A DNA stretch of 15,696 nt from an uncultured Blautia sp. GTDB taxonomy: Bacteria > Bacillota > Clostridia > Lachnospirales > Lachnospiraceae. This document shows, piece by piece, positions 1-6,548 of the stretch. The stretch spans positions 1 to 15,696 of the forward strand of contig URHH01000052.1 in the NCBI GenBank assembly GCA_900547615.1, read 5' to 3'. Below the pieces are notes generated by a model that saw only the letters and a list, made by a program, of their open reading frames with translations, made no database searches and had not been told where the DNA came from. Position 1 is the stretch's first letter. Each line of letters opens with the position of its first letter. The position numbers were made by a program, and so were the translations under genes.

Positions 1-1052
1 GCCTTTCCAGACATTTGTCAAAAGGTACACCAAAAGATGCTTTGCGTGCTTACCTGACCCACATAAAGAAATGGTGTCCGGCTCATCCTGTCATTCATAT
101 CGATGACAGTGACGTAGTAAAACCGGATGGTTATAAATTCGAATCCCTTGGCTGGGTACGCGATGGCTCTGAGAGTACTTCTACAAAAAACGTCTATAAG
201 AAAGGGTATCATGTAACGGAAGCCGCTGTCCTTACCAGCAACAATCATCCTGTCAGTCTGTTTTCTAAGATCCATTCTTCAAATGAAAAAGGCTTCACAT
301 CCATCAACCATATTACTTTTTCTGCTATGGAACGTGCAGCTGCTATCTTTGAAAAAGCAACTTTTGTCATGGATCGCGGATATGATGATAACAAGATGTT
401 TCTCAAACTGGATTCCATGAAGCAGGACTATGTGATTCGTCTGACTGCAAAGCGGAAGCTCCTGTATCATAATAAATGGGTATTTGCCACTGAACTGCGC
501 AACCGCAGGAAAGGCAAGGTAAAACTGCCTCTGTTCTACAAAGGAAAGCGGCATGAGGCTTATCTTTCCCATGTAAAAGTACAGATCACCGCATCCAGAA
601 AAGATATTTATTTAGTCCTTGTTTACGGCATTACTGACCAGCCTATGATGCTTGCAACGAACAAAGAGATCAAATCGAAAGACGATGTGATAAGGATTGT
701 AAAGCTTTATTTTTCCAGATGGCGCATTGAAGAATATTTCCGCTGTAAAAAACAGCTGTTTCAATTTGAAAACTTCCGGGTACGGAAGCTCAAAGCAATC
801 AATGCCTTAAATTTCTATATTACTTTATGCATGGCATTCCTGGCTCATATTTCCATGAAGCCGGAAACAAATGCCCTTAAGGTTGCTATTATAAAGAACG
901 CAGATCCCATAAAAGTGAACATATCTTTCTACTATTATCGGCTGGCAAAAGGCATCTCTGGCATACTATCCTATGCAAAAGAAGGCATCCGACTATGGTT
1001 TCGGACGAAACGTCCTGCATACCGTCAACTCTGTCTTAAGCTGGCTGTTTAA
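1..1052 (+). CDS. IS4-like DDE transposase, 5' end cut by the window edge
   Basis: This is the C-terminal part of a transposase that would cut and rejoin the ends of its own insertion sequence. The frame is open to the left edge, so the true start lies outside; residue numbers here count from a TTG codon at 15, giving 345 codons. Likely catalytic residues are D30 (HIDDSD), D120 (FVMDRGYDD) and E239 in SRWRIEEYFRCKKQ, which fits the IS4-type pattern in which RW-x-IE precedes a phenylalanine and a lysine-rich helix. A hydrophobic stretch follows (about 266-280, FYITLCMAFLAH). There are no internal stops, so the visible part looks intact. The right end of the element could not be placed with certainty. 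A decayed plasmid-type gene lies just downstream, suggesting an accessory patch. The DDE transposase call is firm; the exact IS family is less so. Confidence 0.85.
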   Translation, partial: LSRHLSKGTPKDALRAYLTHIKKWCPAHPVIHIDDSDVVKPDGYKFESLGWVRDGSESTSTKNVYKKGYHVTEAAVLTSNNHPVSLFSKIHSSNEKGFTSINHITFSAMERAAAIFEKATFVMDRGYDDNKMFLKLDSMKQDYVIRLTAKRKLLYHNKWVFATELRNRRKGKVKLPLFYKGKRHEAYLSHVKVQITASRKDIYLVLVYGITDQPMMLATNKEIKSKDDVIRIVKLYFSRWRIEEYFRCKKQLFQFENFRVRKLKAINALNFYITLCMAFLAHISMKPETNALKVAIIKNADPIKVNISFYYYRLAKGISGILSYAKEGIRLWFRTKRPAYRQLCLKLAV

Positions 1053-1063
1053 ATACATAAAAA

Positions 1064-1177
1064 AATATGTCTCCCAAAGTCCGGTTCCGGCGGAGCTTAT
1101 TAAAGTGCCCCTGATCACAGAACTGCCATTCTAAATTTTTCAAAAAGTCGGCAGATTGGCACTGTGGGCAGACATAT
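1064..1177. repeat. Imperfect inverted repeat downstream of the transposase
   Basis: AATATGTCTCCCA at 1064-1076 is matched in inverted orientation by TGGGCAGACATATT at 1164-1177, differing by one extra C. The arms are 87 bases apart. Both lie 3' of the transposase gene, so they cannot be the two ends of that element. One arm may belong to its right terminal repeat, or the pair may form a structure in the transcript. Confidence 0.4.
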
Positions 1178-1386
1178 TCATTTTTGAATTACAGTTTGCG
1201 GAAACTCAAGTAATTCTCATCCCCCTTCGTTTTACCGTTCCTATGTAATATGTAAATATTAGCGCAAGATTAAAAATCGAATTAGCAGATTTTCTCAATT
1301 CGTTTTAAGAAAGAAAACATATTTTGTCATATTGTATGTTGAAAAAAGTCGAAAGGAAGATGCAGGAAAAGTATTCCTGTTAAAAA
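1178..1386. other. AT-rich intergenic stretch without a gene
   Basis: Between the inverted repeat and the actin-like remnant I see no coding frame of note, no convincing promoter pair and no terminator. A GAAAGGAAG stretch about 30 bases before the remnant's ATG is followed by an 8-codon frame (ATG at 1360) that looks meaningless. The stretch probably holds the right flank of the insertion sequence and the former leader of the broken gene. Confidence 0.4.
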
Positions 1387-1876
1387 ATGAATGTACGAAG
1401 TTTTAGAACTCCACAGGAGATTATTCCCAGAAAAAATGCCGTGCTTGGTAACAGCTGGCTGATTGGGATAGATGCGGGATTTTCAAGCTTGAAAGGGTTT
1501 GCCCCAAATAAATTTTTTGTATTCCATCTTATGTGAAAAAGTTGGAAGGAAATCTGCAGATGGGAAGTGAAACGGATATTTTATATTCCGATGAAACGAG
1601 CCTTTATATTGTAGGAACATCTGCACAGAATCAAATATGTACAGATGATACCAGTGATTCGGAGGCAGAATTGTTTGCAAGAAACCGTTATGGAAGCAAG
1701 CAGTTTGAAATTATCCTTGCAACGGGTCTTGCAATTGAACTTATGGAAAAAGAGAAGAAGGAATGCCAATTGTATTACAAACAGGAATGCCAACGGCATA
1801 CTTAAAAAGTGGCAGCCGCGCTCTGCCAAAAGCATTTTCAAAAAAATTTCTTTCATTAAAGGTAGGAAATGTTTAA
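1387..1876 (+). pseudogene. Remnant of a ParM/StbA-like actin-type ATPase gene
   Basis: Three consecutive frames join into one sensible protein. From ATG 1387 comes a phosphate-1 motif LIGIDAGFSSLKGFAP and then NKFFVF. A -1 shift near 1524 continues it as FPSYVKKLEGN, then YIVGTSAQNQ, RNRYGSKQ and FEIILATGLAIELMEKEKK. A second -1 shift near 1759 continues as GMPIVLQTGMPTAYLKSGSR, ALPKAFSKKF and LKVGNV before a stop at 1874-1876. IDxGxxxxK, FPSYV and a late TGLA/TGMP stretch match the N-terminal half of bacterial plasmid-segregation actins, which move DNA by forming filaments. The C-terminal half, with the second phosphate and adenosine motifs, is missing. No ParR partner or centromere-like repeats were seen. 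The gene is almost certainly dead; the family call is by motif only. Confidence 0.6.
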
Positions 1877-2053
1877 TGAAAAATGAATATGGATATAGTA
1901 AACAAGACACTATGTTAGTTCTAAAAGATATTTTATATCAATCATATAAAATCTGGAACAAATGAATTTAGGTTTGGCTGCTTTTTAATGAAAGACACCG
2001 CTTAGATATAAAATTTGTATATAAACCTTGCATCTCCTGATAATTTGTGGTAG
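1877..2053. other. Intergenic remnant region with an AT-rich hairpin
   Basis: A 29-codon frame with ATG at 1876 and stop at 1963-1965 carries no recognisable motif and is probably debris of the broken actin-like gene. At about 1929-1951 ATTTTATAT and ATATAAAAT face each other across a five-base loop, but no T run follows, so a terminator call is weak. A TTGCAT at 2028-2033 could be a poor -35 box for mntP. Confidence 0.35.
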
Positions 2054-2059
2054 GATAAT
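2054..2059 (+). promoter_or_regulatory. Possible -10 box for mntP
   Basis: GATAAT (5 of 6 to TATAAT) lies about a dozen bases before the riboswitch aptamer, where a -10 box would be expected. The nearest -35-like hexamer, TTGCAT at 2028-2033, gives a 20-base spacer, which is long. The position supports the call more than the match does. Confidence 0.4.
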
Positions 2060-2068
2060 ATGGATTTC

Positions 2069-2157
2069 CGTGAGGGAGTAATCGGCATAGATTATGCGGC
2101 AATATCGACATAATGGTAAGAAATTACCCGGTATTGTCTGAAATGATGAGACTCGTG
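2069..2157 (+). promoter_or_regulatory. yybP-ykoY manganese riboswitch aptamer (mntP leader)
   Basis: The leader carries GAGGGAGTA at 2072-2080, the start of the yybP-ykoY consensus. It then has a stem-loop arm that matches the known aptamer fold: ATCGACATAATGG opposite AAATTACCCGGT, with CGACA in place of the usual CGTCA. GAGACTC at 2148-2154 closes the domain, and the closing stem pairs about 2069-2074 with 2152-2157. This RNA family binds Mn2+. The 3' strand of the closing stem is also the first strand of the following terminator, so metal binding should block termination and turn on mntP. The adjacent manganese exporter strongly supports the call. Confidence 0.88.
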
Positions 2158-2191
2158 GACAGCCTGGGCTGTCTGCGTGTCTCTTTTTTTT
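2148..2191 (+). terminator. Riboswitch expression-platform terminator before mntP
   Basis: A long hairpin pairs GAGAC (2148-2152) with GTCTC (2179-2183) and GACAGCC with the GGCTGTC side, around a four-base loop (2164-2167). It is followed by eight T (2184-2191). It overlaps the aptamer's 3' strand (2148-2157), so aptamer and terminator exclude one another. This is the classic attenuation layout, predicting read-through when manganese is high. Confidence 0.9.
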
Positions 2192-2250
2192 ATGCGATAG
2201 GAAATAAAAGACTGTCTTTCGGAAAAAATACAATACAAAGGAGAGAAAAA

Positions 2251-2808
2251 ATGGGACTTTTTGAACTGTTTCTTGTAGCAGTGGGACTTTCTATGGACGC
2301 TTTCGCAGTTTCTGTCTGTAAGGGGCTGTCTCTTGGAAAAATCAGCAAAAAACATATGTGTATTGCCGGGCTGTGGTTTGGCGGTTTTCAGGCAGGTATG
2401 CCTCTTTTGGGATACTTTCTGGGACGTTTCTTTTCAGATGTGATTACAGAATGGGATCACTGGATCGCCTGTATTCTTCTTGTTCTTATAGGAGGAAATA
2501 TGGTGAAGGAAGCTTTTGGCGAGGAAGAGCATCTTGATTGTTCCATGTGTGCAAAAACCATGTTTCCTCTTGCAGTTGCCACAAGCATTGACGCCCTTGC
2601 CGTAGGTGTCACTTTTGCATTCCTGAAAGCGCAGATTCTTCCGGCAGTTTCGTTTATTGGAATCATTACCTTTGTCTGTTCTGCAGCAGGAATTAAGATC
2701 GGAAGTATTTTCGGGGAAAAATATAAATCAAAAGCAGAGCTTTGTGGCGGTATTATTCTTATCCTTATGGGTATTAAAATTCTTCTGGAAGGACTGGGAG
2801 TTTTATAA
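2251..2808 (+). CDS. mntP: Manganese efflux pump MntP (DUF204/YebN family)
   Basis: An inner-membrane exporter that lowers cytoplasmic Mn2+. The protein is 185 residues, normal for the family, with six probable membrane segments in two similar halves. Each half holds the family's acidic motif: LSMDAFAVS with D16 and TSIDALAVG with D114. Two glycine-rich repeats (GGFQAG about 44-49 and AAGIKIG about 145-151) also match. The start is ATG 2251, seven bases after AAAGGAGA (2237-2244). An upstream in-frame start at 2113 lies inside the riboswitch and is rejected. The pump is under the manganese riboswitch and terminator just upstream. No terminator is visible after the stop, so some transcripts may run on into nrdJ. 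Confidence 0.96.
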   Translation: MGLFELFLVAVGLSMDAFAVSVCKGLSLGKISKKHMCIAGLWFGGFQAGMPLLGYFLGRFFSDVITEWDHWIACILLVLIGGNMVKEAFGEEEHLDCSMCAKTMFPLAVATSIDALAVGVTFAFLKAQILPAVSFIGIITFVCSAAGIKIGSIFGEKYKSKAELCGGIILILMGIKILLEGLGVL

Positions 2809-2834
2809 AAATATTAAACTGCACAATTTTTATC

Positions 2835-2863
2835 TTGATTTATACCATATATAGTGTTATCAT
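2835..2863 (+). promoter_or_regulatory. Promoter for nrdJ
   Basis: TTGATT (2835-2840) and TATCAT (2858-2863) are separated by exactly 17 bases. Both are close to the sigma-A consensus, and they lie 36 bases before the nrdJ start. No cobalamin riboswitch or NrdR-box pair could be recognised in the short leader. Confidence 0.6.
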
Positions 2864-2898
2864 ATCATACATAAACTAAATGTAGATAGGAGAACAAT

Positions 2899-4722
2899 AT
2901 GACAGTACAAGAATGGCTGGGTGAAGAAAATCAGCTTGGAATAGATATATGGACAAAGAAGTATGCGTCTGAGGGAGAAGACTTTGATTCCTGGCTTGCA
3001 AGAATAAGCGGCGGGAATAAAGAAATTGCACAGTATATGAAAGAAAAAAAGTTTTTATTCGGAGGCAGGATTTTATCAAACAGAGGGCTTGATAAGCTGG
3101 GACGAAAGGTTACGTATTCCAACTGTTATGTGATAGAGCCGCCAAAAGATGAGATTGAAAGCATTTTCGACTGTGCAAAAAAACTTGCCAGAACGTATAG
3201 CTACGGAGGCGGCTGCGGAGTAGATATTTCTCAGCTGAGTCCGAGAGGAGCCAAAATTAATAATGCGGCAAAAGAGACAAGCGGAGCCGTATCCTTTATG
3301 GAACTGTACTCTCTTGTAACGGCTCTCATCGGGCAGAACGGAAGAAGAGGCGCGCTTATGATTTCAATGGACTGTTCCCACCCGGATATTCTGGAATTCA
3401 TTGAGCTGAAAACAGATCTTGAAAAAGTTACAAAGGCGAATGTTTCCGTTCGTATTTATAAAGATTTTATGGAAGCTGTAAAAAAGGGGACGGATTATAT
3501 CCTTTCCTATGAAAGAGAGGCGACAGGAGAACGTATTGAAAAACGGGTGCCTGCAAGAGCGCTTTTCAAAAAAATCACGGATACAAGCTGGGATTATGCG
3601 GAACCGGGCGTTCTTTTCTGGGACAGGATTTCCAGTTGGAACCTTTTAAGCAACACAGAAGAATTTTCCTATGCAGGGGTAAATCCCTGTGCAGAAGAGC
3701 CGCTGCCAGCAGGAGGAAGCTGTCTTCTTGGAAGTATCAATCTTTCCGAATTTGTCAGAAATCCATTCTCGGAAAGTGCAGATTTTGACTTTGCGGAATT
3801 AAAAAAATGTGTGACTGCTTCTGTATACGCGCTGAATGAAGTGTTAGAAGAAGGTTTGCCTCTTCACCCGCTTCCGGAACAGAGGGAGAGCGTGGAAAAA
3901 TGGAGACAGATTGGTCTTGGCATCATGGGACTTGCAGATGCGCTGATCAAACTGGGCGTTTCTTATGGTCAGAAAGAAGCAGTGGAAATCTGCGATAAAA
4001 TCGGCTTTGTGATGGCAGATGCTGCCATAGCTGCATCTGCTCTTCTTGCAAAAGAAAAGGGAAGGTTTGCCGGATGCAACACAGAAGAAGTCATGGAAAC
4101 TCCGTATTTCCTTATGAATACAACAGAAGAAACAAGAGCTCTTGTAAAGGAATACGGACTTCGAAATTCTCAGCTTCTCACTATTGCGCCAACAGGAACC
4201 TTATCCACCATGCTTGGAATTTCCGGCGGAATTGAACCGGTTTATGCCAACTATTATGAAAGAAAAACCGAATCTCTTCACGGAGAAGACGTGTATTACC
4301 GTGTATATACAAAAATTGTAAAGGATTATATGGAAGCACATGGAATGGAAGATGATGCAGATCTTCCGGAATTTTTCGTGACAGCTATGAATCTTGACTA
4401 CAGACAGAGAATTGATATGCAGGCAATCTGGCAGCTTCATGTGGATGCTTCTATCAGCTCTACCGTCAATCTTGCTCATGATTTTACAAAAGAGGAGACA
4501 GAAGCCCTTTATATGTATGCGTATGATATGGGGCTGAAAGGGATTACGATTTACAGAGATGGCTGCAAACGAATGGGGATTTTAAGTACAAAAAAGAAAG
4601 AAGAGAAGAAATCCTCGTCTGCATCCGGAATCCTTCCCTGTCCGGAATGCGGCGGAGAGCTTGTTTCCACAGAGGGCTGTGACAGCTGTAAAAGCTGCGG
4701 CTGGAGTAAATGTCAGCTTTAA
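2899..4722 (+). CDS. nrdJ: Adenosylcobalamin-dependent (class II) ribonucleotide reductase
   Basis: A cytoplasmic enzyme that converts ribonucleotides to deoxyribonucleotides for DNA synthesis, using vitamin B12 coenzyme to make the thiyl radical; it needs neither oxygen nor a metal-radical subunit. The protein is 607 residues. Expected active-site residues are present: C76 (YSNCYVIEPP) and C275 as the redox pair, the radical C264 with N262 and E266 in VNPCAEEPL, and the phosphate-binding IAPTGTLSTM (429-438). C264 and C275 are 11 apart, as in characterised NrdJ proteins. The C-terminus carries a cysteine-rich tail, CPECGG (581-586) and CDSCKSCGWSKC (594-605), which would act as zinc ribbon and disulfide shuttle. 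No N-terminal ATP-cone is seen. AGGAGA at 2888-2893 precedes ATG 2899 by five bases. It stands alone between two manganese riboswitches. Confidence 0.95.
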   Translation: MTVQEWLGEENQLGIDIWTKKYASEGEDFDSWLARISGGNKEIAQYMKEKKFLFGGRILSNRGLDKLGRKVTYSNCYVIEPPKDEIESIFDCAKKLARTYSYGGGCGVDISQLSPRGAKINNAAKETSGAVSFMELYSLVTALIGQNGRRGALMISMDCSHPDILEFIELKTDLEKVTKANVSVRIYKDFMEAVKKGTDYILSYEREATGERIEKRVPARALFKKITDTSWDYAEPGVLFWDRISSWNLLSNTEEFSYAGVNPCAEEPLPAGGSCLLGSINLSEFVRNPFSESADFDFAELKKCVTASVYALNEVLEEGLPLHPLPEQRESVEKWRQIGLGIMGLADALIKLGVSYGQKEAVEICDKIGFVMADAAIAASALLAKEKGRFAGCNTEEVMETPYFLMNTTEETRALVKEYGLRNSQLLTIAPTGTLSTMLGISGGIEPVYANYYERKTESLHGEDVYYRVYTKIVKDYMEAHGMEDDADLPEFFVTAMNLDYRQRIDMQAIWQLHVDASISSTVNLAHDFTKEETEALYMYAYDMGLKGITIYRDGCKRMGILSTKKKEEKKSSSASGILPCPECGGELVSTEGCDSCKSCGWSKCQL

Positions 4723-4736
4723 GCTTCAAAAAAATC

Positions 4737-4763
4737 TTGACAGTTCCCACGAAAAATGATAAT
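4737..4763 (+). promoter_or_regulatory. Promoter of the second manganese-riboswitch operon
   Basis: A perfect TTGACA at 4737-4742 starts 15 bases after the nrdJ stop. GATAAT at 4758-4763 gives a 15-base spacer; TAATAT at 4760-4765 gives the ideal 17 bases but a poorer match. Transcription would start just before the riboswitch. Confidence 0.7.
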
Positions 4764-4776
4764 ATGTTTCCAGGCA

Positions 4777-4874
4777 AATGAAAGGGAGTAGCTAAACGTC
4801 CGAAAGGACGGGTTTGAAACCGTCACCCGATGCCGATAGGCGTCCGTATCAAATGAGATGGCAAGACTTTTATT
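4777..4874 (+). promoter_or_regulatory. yybP-ykoY manganese riboswitch aptamer (coiled-coil/YccF/EcsC operon)
   Basis: AAAGGGAGTAGC (4781-4792) and GGCAAGAC (4860-4867) are the two diagnostic strands of this aptamer. Between them are a CGTCC/GGACG hairpin with a GAAA loop (4798-4810) and the core CCGTCA followed by the TGCC/GGCG arm and CCGT (4820-4846). The closing stem pairs 4777-4784 with 4867-4874. By family knowledge it senses Mn2+. It matches the consensus better than the mntP copy does. Unusually, the genes downstream are not known manganese transporters. Confidence 0.92.
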
Positions 4875-4907
4875 GTGGCATACGTCATGATAAGAGTCTT
4901 TTTCTTT
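4863..4907 (+). terminator. Riboswitch expression-platform terminator
   Basis: AAGACTTTTATT (4863-4874) pairs with GATAAGAGTCTT (4889-4900), giving about 12 base pairs including G-U pairs, and is followed by TTTCTTT. The first strand is also the aptamer's closing strand, so manganese binding should prevent the terminator and allow read-through into the operon. Confidence 0.85.
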
Positions 4908-4984
4908 ATAAATAAGAACTCTACGGCAGCACATGACAGATTGTCACAAGGCTTGCAGAAAGAGAGGTTAAAACGAGAGAAGAA

Positions 4985-5443
4985 ATGAAAAATCAAAAAA
5001 CAGTGGAACAGGAGATCAGAGAGGCACAGTATGCAGGACAGCGGGCTCTTGCCAGTCTTCATATGGCAGAAGAGAAGCTGGGAAGCGCGAGAAACTGGGG
5101 AATCTGGGGAATCTGGGATATGATCGGAGGAGGATTTTTTACAGATATGATGAAGCACTCCAAAATATCAGAGGCTTCCTCCTATATTGAACAGGCGAAA
5201 AAAGATATAGCTGCTTTTCAGCGTGAACTGCGCGATGTGGATACCATGATAGAATTTCATATGGAAATCGGAAGCTTCCTTACATTTGCTGACTTTTTCT
5301 TTGACGGACTTATTGCTGACTATTTTGTTCAGTCAAAAATTTCCGATGCAAGAGAAGAAGTACAGGAGGCAATCCACAGAGTGGAGGAAATTCTGGCGGG
5401 GCTTTCTCACATAAACAGAAATTTAATTGGAGAGGAGAATTAA
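4985..5443 (+). CDS. Unknown helical/coiled-coil protein, first gene of a manganese-riboswitch operon
   Basis: I do not recognise an annotated function. The 152-residue protein is mostly helical and charged, with probable coiled coils at about 5-35, 60-92 and 117-148. A conserved-looking centre, RNWGIWGIWDMIGGGFF (36-52), is followed by KHSKISEA, a combination I have seen in uncharacterised Firmicute proteins. The hydrophobic stretch at about 96-114 (IGSFLTFADFFFDGLIADYF) may lie against or in a membrane. There is no signal peptide and no catalytic motif. A 9-bp tandem repeat (5095-5112) adds the extra WGI. ATG 4985 has a GAGAGAAG purine stretch ahead. It shares its operon with a YccF membrane protein and an EcsC gene, so a membrane or envelope role under manganese control is possible. 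Confidence 0.8.
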   Translation: MKNQKTVEQEIREAQYAGQRALASLHMAEEKLGSARNWGIWGIWDMIGGGFFTDMMKHSKISEASSYIEQAKKDIAAFQRELRDVDTMIEFHMEIGSFLTFADFFFDGLIADYFVQSKISDAREEVQEAIHRVEEILAGLSHINRNLIGEEN

Positions 5444-5444
5444 G

Positions 5445-5804
5445 ATGGGCTGTCTTGGAAATTTATTATGGTTTATTTTCGGCGGAGCCATAAGCGGTCT
5501 CAGCTGGTGTCTCGCAGGCGTGTTATGGTGCATTTCCATTGTTGGAATACCGGTAGGTTTACAGTGCTTTAAATTTGCCTCGTTGAGCTTTTTCCCATTT
5601 GGAAAGGAAGTTCGCTACGGGGGAGGCGCCGGTTCTTTTCTTTTAAATATTTTATGGCTTATTTTATCCGGTCTTCCTCTTGCTCTTGAACATGTGGTGA
5701 TCGGAGCAGTTCTCTGTATTACAATTATCGGCATTCCGTTTGGACTTCAGCAGTTTAAGCTTGCAAAACTTGCCCTGATGCCTTTTGGCTCGGAGGTATA
5801 TTAA
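5445..5804 (+). CDS. YccF-domain inner membrane protein
   Basis: A small integral membrane protein of 119 residues made of two YccF repeats. Residues 6-56 carry NLLWFIFGG, IVGIPVGLQCFKFA and FFPFGKEV; residues 68-118 repeat this as NILWLILSG, IIGIPFGLQQFKLA and LMPFGSEV. The family is found across bacteria but its biochemical role is not established. ATG 5445 follows AGGAG (5432-5436) and starts one base after the preceding gene's stop, so the two are translationally coupled. Its own stop overlaps the next start in TAATG. The operon is under the upstream manganese riboswitch. An earlier in-frame start at 5427 lies before the ribosome site and is rejected. Confidence 0.9.
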   Translation: MGCLGNLLWFIFGGAISGLSWCLAGVLWCISIVGIPVGLQCFKFASLSFFPFGKEVRYGGGAGSFLLNILWLILSGLPLALEHVVIGAVLCITIIGIPFGLQQFKLAKLALMPFGSEVY

Positions 5805-6432
5805 TGCGTTTTTTGACACCGGAAGAAAAAGTCCCCCAAAAGTTGCAGGAAACACTAGATGCCGCTTTTGCCAAAGCTTTTACACTGATTTTTCAGAAGA
5901 AATCCAGGAATATGCATACCAGCTTCGGAAAAACAGAAAATCATTAAAAGCATTTTCTAAGAAAGCAGAAGGAACCGGAAGGAAAAACCTTCTGCTTTCC
6001 GGTGCTTCCGGAGTAGGAATGGGAATCCTTGGAATTGGAATTCCGGATATTCCAGTATTTACAGGAATGATGCTTCGAAGCATTTATGAAACTGCTATGA
6101 GCTATGGATACAAATACGATACAGAAGCGGAACAGTATTTTATACTTCTTCTGATTCAGGGAGCCGTTACATATGGAGAAGAAGCGGAGAGGATTAATGG
6201 AGAAATAAATACACTGATTTCCAAAGAGAAACTTCCGACAGTGCATCATATTTCAGATACCATTTCCAAAACGGCATCTCTTCTTTCAGGAGAACTTTTA
6301 TATATGAAATTTCTGCAGGGAATTCCCATTGCAGGAGCAGTCGGAGGGATTTACGATGCGGTATATATGAAGCATGTAACGGAATATGCAAATTTAAAGT
6401 ATAAAAGACGTTTTTTGCAGGGGGAAATTTGA
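5804..6432 (+). pseudogene. EcsC-family protein gene with an N-terminal -1 frameshift
   Basis: The body reads as an EcsC-family protein: GRKNLLLSGASGVGMGILG, IGIPDIPVFTGMMLRSIYE, YGYKYDTEAEQYFILLLIQG and AVTYGEEAE. Its role is not well defined. The expected start is ATG 5804, in TAATG overlap with the YccF stop and seven bases after GGAGG (5792-5796). That frame reads MRFLTPEEKVPQKLQETL then DAAFAKAFTLIF, a good EcsC N-terminus, and stops soon after. The body continues in the -1 frame from about 5893, at a TTTTT run, as SEEIQEYAYQLRKNRKSL. One missing T would restore it, giving about 209 residues. From memory the family also has some 20 residues between these parts, so a larger deletion is possible. 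A TTG at 5785 opens the body frame but has no ribosome site and gives an unrelated N-terminus. Confidence 0.75.
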
Positions 6433-6477
6433 ATCTTATATGATGAAATGGGTCTCAGTAAGATAAAATAAAGAATT

Positions 6478-6486
6478 TACATTGTA
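6478..6486. promoter_or_regulatory. Candidate operator palindrome TACATTGTA
   Basis: TACA and TGTA face each other across one base, resembling the TACA/TGTA half-sites bound by BlaI/MecI-type repressors. It overlaps the -35 box of the promoter for a BlaI-like gene 60 bases downstream, so autorepression is plausible. Only one copy was noticed, and short palindromes occur by chance in AT-rich DNA. Confidence 0.4.
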
Positions 6487-6510
6487 TTGCTTATACGACT
6501 ATGGTATTAT
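6482..6510 (+). promoter_or_regulatory. Promoter of the BlaI-like/MNT/HEPN operon
   Basis: TTGTAT (6482-6487) and TATTAT (6505-6510) are 17 bases apart, 38 bases before the first start codon. The -35 box lies within the candidate operator. No terminator was found between the EcsC gene and this promoter. Confidence 0.6.
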
Positions 6511-6548
6511 AAATTTTATCAATATATTAGAAATGCAGGCGATTTATA

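Noticed and set aside
1064..1177. The inverted repeat as the two ends of the insertion sequence.
   Set aside because: Both arms are on the same side of the transposase gene.
1581..1910. Minus-strand open frame of 109 codons.
   Set aside because: It is the shadow of the actin-like remnant; it has no ribosome site and no recognisable motif.
1876..1965. A 29-codon small protein gene.
   Set aside because: No motif or good context; it follows directly on the broken actin-like gene and is likely debris.
2113..2250. Earlier in-frame start for mntP at 2113, adding 46 residues.
   Set aside because: It lies within the riboswitch aptamer and terminator and has no ribosome site; ATG 2251 has AAAGGAGA at the right distance and gives the family's usual length.
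2835..2898. Cobalamin riboswitch ahead of the B12-dependent nrdJ.
   Set aside because: The leader after the promoter is only about 30 bases, too short for the aptamer.
5785..5803. TTG at 5785 as the start of the EcsC gene.
   Set aside because: It lies inside the YccF gene without a ribosome site and gives an N-terminus unlike EcsC, while ATG 5804 has GGAGG seven bases ahead and reads as EcsC before the frameshift.
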